The notes below the pieces were generated by a model that worked only from the letters and a program-made list of their open reading frames with translations, searched no databases and was not told where the DNA came from. From Chitinophagales bacterium (GTDB lineage Bacteria; Bacteroidota; Bacteroidia; Chitinophagales; UBA8649): a stretch of DNA of 8,919 bases. Location: assembly GCA_016777395.1 (NCBI GenBank), contig JADHRO010000076.1, positions 1-8,919 on the forward strand, given 5' to 3'. Made by a program: the position numbers and the translations under genes. Positions within the stretch are counted from its first letter, which is position 1, and each line of letters begins with the position of its first letter. Below, piece after piece: positions 5,640 through 8,919 of this stretch.

Positions 5640-7714
5640 TATTTATTTAGGTTTTGTTCAAAAGCCACAGAATCTCGCACAAAGTAACAATTAATATTTA
5701 AGTCTTTACAAGTAGATTTCCATACTTTATAAAGATAATAATTATTGGTGCTATCAAAAATGTATAAATCAGCTTTTAGCACCTCATGGATTCGATTGAG
5801 GTTCGTGTCATCTTGATGGCACAGCACAACATAGTCAAGGCTTTGTTTTTTACTCGGTAAACGGTGTTCGCCATTGAGTATAGCTATGTTGTAGTCGCAG
5901 AATGAAAGGAAGGATAAACCAGGGTGAAGTAATTTTACTTTTTGTGTATTCAGCTGATTGGCTAAAGCACTATTGTTATTAATAAAACGAATATTTGTAG
6001 CTTCATCTTTAGTATATGTCGTATAAATCGTTTGATGTGATCCGGATCTAAAGGCTATCAATGATCCCTTTTTAGTATGATATACAGTGAAGTCATTGGA
6101 ATGTTTTTGTATAATTTTGTTGATGCTAAAAGAAGAAACAAGCAGGAATAGAAAGAAGAAAGCACCAATCAACCATTTGCCTTGTCTGGTAGTCAGATAG
6201 CCTGCTAATATTAGGATAAACAGATAACTTAGGATTACTTCATGTCTCTGCAGCCACCAACCATGACTTATAGCTCCGGGTAAATTACTAAGTATACGTA
6301 AAGATTCATTTAAGCAGGAAAGAACATTTTGCAACAATTGACCAATAGGGCTTAAGAGGCAATCAAAAGGGGAACTAACAAAGGTCAAGATACCTAAATA
6401 AATTATAAGACTGGCGGCAGGAATGACCAGAATATTACTTAGTAGGAAGTATATCGGAAACTGATGAAAGTAGTACAAGCTGAGCGGGAGAGTGCCAATT
6501 TGGGCTGCTATAGAAACCGAGCTAAGGATCCAAATTTTATCAATTATCCATTGTTTTGGCAGATAGAGTGAATAAATTTTGGGTTGAAAATAAATAATTG
6601 ATATTACGGCGCAATAGGATAACTGAAAACCTATATGGAGTATGATATTCGCTTGAAAAGTGGTTAGTATTAAGGCTGAAGCTGCCAATAGATTGTAAAT
6701 ACTCACATGTTGTTTCGTGCCTTTACCTATCGCTATGAAGGAAAACATCGTTGCTGCTCTTAGTACAGAAGGGGACCCACCCGTGATTATAGCATATACC
6801 CATATTCCGGAAATGAGAAGTATAACTTTGCTTTGGCTATTGCTGTTAAAAAAGAATAACATATGCGAAAGAATAAGATAGATGATTCCCACATGTAAGC
6901 CACTTACCGCCAAAACATGCATTGCACCACTATTCGAAAAATTTAGTTTGGTCGTATGACTGAGCAGATCTTTATTCCCTAGAAGTAGTGCCTGAGCGAT
7001 TGATCTTTCTTCAACTTTTGGTACAGCTTTAAGCAGAACCTTTTCTAAATAACCGCGCAAGCTACTTAGCATATGGGGAATCTTCCGCGATATTTTGGGC
7101 TTTATGGATATTGAAAGAATGGTATCTATAAAGACTTGATGAAATATTTGTTGAGCAGCAAGGTAATCAGCATAATTGAACTGCTGTGGGTTTTTTGCTG
7201 CTTCTATGGGTCTTGGGATGCAATACGTATAAAATTCGTCCCCAAGTTTCATCTGGGAGAATTTGTCGGTCTTTGAAAAATGTAATAGAACTTTTCCTGT
7301 GATGGGATTTGATGAATTTATCGAATGCCCTGTAATTACCTGTCCAAGGGCTTGATAAGAATTTGCTTTTTCCTCAAGGTTTTGAATCAATTCAAAACGG
7401 AGCAGGGTTTTTTCGGATGTGTTTCGATTACTCAGATGACTTTTTACATGTTTTTGGTTGATTACTGCTTGGTTAAATCCCAAAAGTAGTATGCACAGAA
7501 ATAAGAAAAGATTGACTGTGGTGGTTTGTTGTCTTAGATAATCAGCGGAATAGTTAAGCTTAATAATAATTACAGTGAAAAGTGAAATACCAAGAATTAA
7601 AAGAGGTATATAGTAGGGAAGAAGTAGCGGGAACTGAAGGCCTATGTATGTGCCTATTGCATAGACGAGATATACTCGCAGCAAGGGTATTTCTTTCAAG
7701 AAGACATTACTCAT
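5639..7714 (-). CDS. comEC: ComEC/Rec2-type DNA uptake channel protein
   Basis: An inner-membrane competence protein expected to carry single-stranded DNA into the cytoplasm during transformation. It is 691 aa from the ATG at 7714; an in-frame TTG two codons upstream is a weaker start. Two or three N-terminal membrane segments (about 8-80) are followed by a soluble region (about 100-210, DUF4131/OB-like). The multi-spanning Competence domain (about 235-510) has HVLAVSGLHVG at 266-276, PSVLRAA at 315-321 and FQLSYCAVISI at 363-373. The final 150 residues (about 539-691) sit where many ComECs have a metallo-beta-lactamase-like domain, but the HxHxDH zinc motif is absent; only LDYVVLCHQDD resembles its strand and loop. 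Such degeneration is, to my knowledge, usual in Bacteroidota. The gene is preceded by a terminator and a start-overlapping inverted repeat, and is followed by the coupled crotonase gene. Confidence 0.93.
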   Translation of the reverse strand: MSNVFLKEIPLLRVYLVYAIGTYIGLQFPLLLPYYIPLLILGISLFTVIIIKLNYSADYLRQQTTTVNLFLFLCILLLGFNQAVINQKHVKSHLSNRNTSEKTLLRFELIQNLEEKANSYQALGQVITGHSINSSNPITGKVLLHFSKTDKFSQMKLGDEFYTYCIPRPIEAAKNPQQFNYADYLAAQQIFHQVFIDTILSISIKPKISRKIPHMLSSLRGYLEKVLLKAVPKVEERSIAQALLLGNKDLLSHTTKLNFSNSGAMHVLAVSGLHVGIIYLILSHMLFFFNSNSQSKVILLISGIWVYAIITGGSPSVLRAATMFSFIAIGKGTKQHVSIYNLLAASALILTTFQANIILHIGFQLSYCAVISIIYFQPKIYSLYLPKQWIIDKIWILSSVSIAAQIGTLPLSLYYFHQFPIYFLLSNILVIPAASLIIYLGILTFVSSPFDCLLSPIGQLLQNVLSCLNESLRILSNLPGAISHGWWLQRHEVILSYLFILILAGYLTTRQGKWLIGAFFFLFLLVSSFSINKIIQKHSNDFTVYHTKKGSLIAFRSGSHQTIYTTYTKDEATNIRFINNNSALANQLNTQKVKLLHPGLSFLSFCDYNIAILNGEHRLPSKKQSLDYVVLCHQDDTNLNRIHEVLKADLYIFDSTNNYYLYKVWKSTCKDLNINCYFVRDSVAFEQNLNK

Positions 7715-7738
7715 ATACAAAATAGTTAATGTATATGA
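7711..7738. repeat. 9-bp inverted repeat over the comEC start
   Basis: Perfect arms TCATATACA (7711-7719) and TGTATATGA (7730-7738) are separated by 10 nt. The left arm contains the comEC start codon, at 7712-7714 on the minus strand. It could act as an operator or as an mRNA hairpin hiding the start. The AT-rich composition makes a chance origin possible. Confidence 0.4.
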
Positions 7739-7748
7739 ATGTAAATAA

Positions 7749-7775
7749 AAATGCCCCGAACAAGTCGGGGCATTT
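7749..7775 (-). terminator. Rho-independent terminator of the surface-protein gene
   Basis: A perfect 11-bp stem pairs 7749-7759 with 7765-7775 around a 5-nt loop; the core is TGCCCCGA/TCGGGGCA. Read on the minus strand the stem runs into TTTTTATTT, and it lies 21 nt after the stop of the T9SS protein gene, so it ends that transcript before comEC. On the plus strand the T-run is short and there is no gene to end, so minus is the working direction. Confidence 0.9.
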
Positions 7776-7796
7776 ATTAGTTGAACTTTATTGTTC

Positions 7797-8919
7797 TTAT
7801 TTCATAATCACTCGCTTAGATATTGTAGCGTTATCAGAAGAAATATTTACGAAGTAAATTCCTGCGGCATTACCTTCCAAATTGAAAGTAACCGTTTCTT
7901 TTGAATTTACTTTAGATAAATCTTGAGATGCAATTACTGCTCCAAGAACATTAGTTACTTCAACAGTTAAGTTTGAAGCACTTGTTTCAGAAATCTCCAC
8001 ATTCAACACACCATTTGTTGGATTAGGGAAGATATCAACCGCAGCGTTTAAATCATTTCTATCAGCAATACCAACGCTAAGCTCTACTGTTTTACAAACA
8101 GTACTTGCTGGCTTATTGAAAGGTGCATCATTAAATCTGTTTCTAACCGTCAAGCATACATTGTATGATGGATAGTTAGCGTCATTAGCAGAATAGGTAG
8201 GTACTCCTGAAGTTGAAGGTGCAGCGCTACTTGTTTGACCGTTATCAAAATCCCAGCTATATGAGGTTGGACCATCTGTAGATGAATTGGTTAAGATAAG
8301 ACCAGTTGATGTTGGGATAAAGCTAAAGTCTGCTGTCGGCTCTTTACCTACTCTTACCGTTAAGTTTTGAGTAGTCGAGTTACCGTTTTCATCTTCAGCT
8401 GTGAATACAACAGTATAATTGCCAGCTGTACTTTCGTCTACAGTGCTATTATCTGCAGTAACAGTTACGAGTTGACCATTACAATTAGGGTCGGAAGCCG
8501 CAGTTGCTGGAGCAACAAAATTTTCATCTAAGTAGGTATAGTTAATTCCACCTTCAGTGTAAGAATTAGCAGGAGTAGCTAAATCATTGTCATTAATAAT
8601 ACTAAGTACTGGAGCGGTATTGTCTTCGACATACACCACTCTTGTTTCATTTGCTGTATTTGAAGATGCATCAACTGCTGTGTAGCTTACATTATATGCT
8701 CCAACCGTATTAATATCCAAACTTGAAGCATCAACAGTAACCGAAACAACAAAATCTACTAAATCAAACGCTGATGCACCCAATTCATTATAGAATGTAC
8801 ATACTTCAACGGTATCTGAAGAATTACCATTTAACGTAATTGCTGGTGCAGTGACATCTGCTCCTATCACTTCTACATATCTGATGGCAGTAACTTGATT
8901 ACCACTATTATCAGTTATG
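7797..8919 (-). CDS. T9SS-exported Ig-like/PKD surface protein, N-terminally truncated
   Basis: The frame is open to the window edge, so only the last 373 residues are visible; the true start lies outside, and the first in-frame GTG (8870) falls inside a domain. From the visible N-terminus: the end of one repeat (DNSGNQ...YVEV), then two DUF5011/HYR-like Ig domains (about 19-99 and 100-191), each opening with a TAP motif and ending with a GxYxVxxTAxDxxxN-type segment. A PKD-like domain follows at about 193-260 (ADFSF, SYSWDFDNG). The type A T9SS sorting domain is at about 285-373, with VDIFPNPTNGVLNVEI, then AGIYFVNI and the terminal KRVIMK. By family knowledge it is exported by the Sec and type IX systems and attached to the surface or released, with an adhesion or scaffold role likely. 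A strong terminator follows. Confidence 0.93.
   Translation of the reverse strand, partial: ITDNSGNQVTAIRYVEVIGADVTAPAITLNGNSSDTVEVCTFYNELGASAFDLVDFVVSVTVDASSLDINTVGAYNVSYTAVDASSNTANETRVVYVEDNTAPVLSIINDNDLATPANSYTEGGINYTYLDENFVAPATAASDPNCNGQLVTVTADNSTVDESTAGNYTVVFTAEDENGNSTTQNLTVRVGKEPTADFSFIPTSTGLILTNSSTDGPTSYSWDFDNGQTSSAAPSTSGVPTYSANDANYPSYNVCLTVRNRFNDAPFNKPASTVCKTVELSVGIADRNDLNAAVDIFPNPTNGVLNVEISETSASNLTVEVTNVLGAVIASQDLSKVNSKETVTFNLEGNAAGIYFVNISSDNATISKRVIMK

Noticed and set aside
7718..7720. TTG as the comEC start, adding two residues
   Set aside because: An ATG follows two codons later and gives an ordinary N-terminus (MSNVFLKE), so the ATG at 7714 is preferred.
8868..8870. GTG as the start of the T9SS protein
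   Set aside because: The frame stays open upstream to the window edge and encodes the end of another Ig-like repeat, so this is an internal valine.

Overview
The window comes from an AT-rich Bacteroidota genome. The signs are a type IX secretion (T9SS) C-terminal sorting domain, a Bacteroidota-style ComEC with a degenerate C-terminal domain, a BadF/BcrA-type sugar kinase of the short Bacteroidota kind, a cytochrome c/FTR1 fusion, and almost no Shine-Dalgarno sequences. The species cannot be named from the sequence.

Layout. Bases 1-1829 (+) carry the Leloir pair galK (5' end cut by the window edge) and galT, 2 nt apart and surely one transcript: galactose to galactose-1-phosphate, then uridylyl exchange with UDP-glucose. 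Bases 1916-3817 (+) encode a secreted/membrane iron permease in which a mono-heme cytochrome c is fused to an FTR1 domain. Its stop codon overlaps that of the convergent gene at 3814-4647 (-), a GlcNAc-kinase-like ASKHA ATPase. A short stretch at 4648-4859 follows, with no intact ORF of normal size. It holds what looks like the frameshifted C-terminal remnant of a lost gene, and also a competing 31-codon hydrophobic mini-ORF. Bases 4860-7714 (-) hold comEC followed by a crotonase-family gene; the two are joined by a TAATG stop/start overlap and are probably translationally coupled. A strong intrinsic terminator (7749-7775, read on -) separates them from the 3' part of a large T9SS-exported surface protein (7797-8919, -) with Ig-like/DUF5011 repeats, a PKD domain and a sorting domain, cut by the right window edge.

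The genes form several independent units rather than one pathway: galactose catabolism, iron uptake, amino-sugar phosphorylation, DNA uptake plus an acyl-CoA enzyme, and a secreted adhesin-like protein. I found no CRISPR array, IS element, tRNA, rRNA or phage gene, and nothing I can defend as a wholly new system. The items most worth a second look are the decayed fragment upstream of the kinase, the TAATG-coupled comEC/crotonase pair with a possible third mini-ORF, the cytochrome c-FTR1 fusion starting at TTG, and the crotonase lacking one of the two classical catalytic glutamates.
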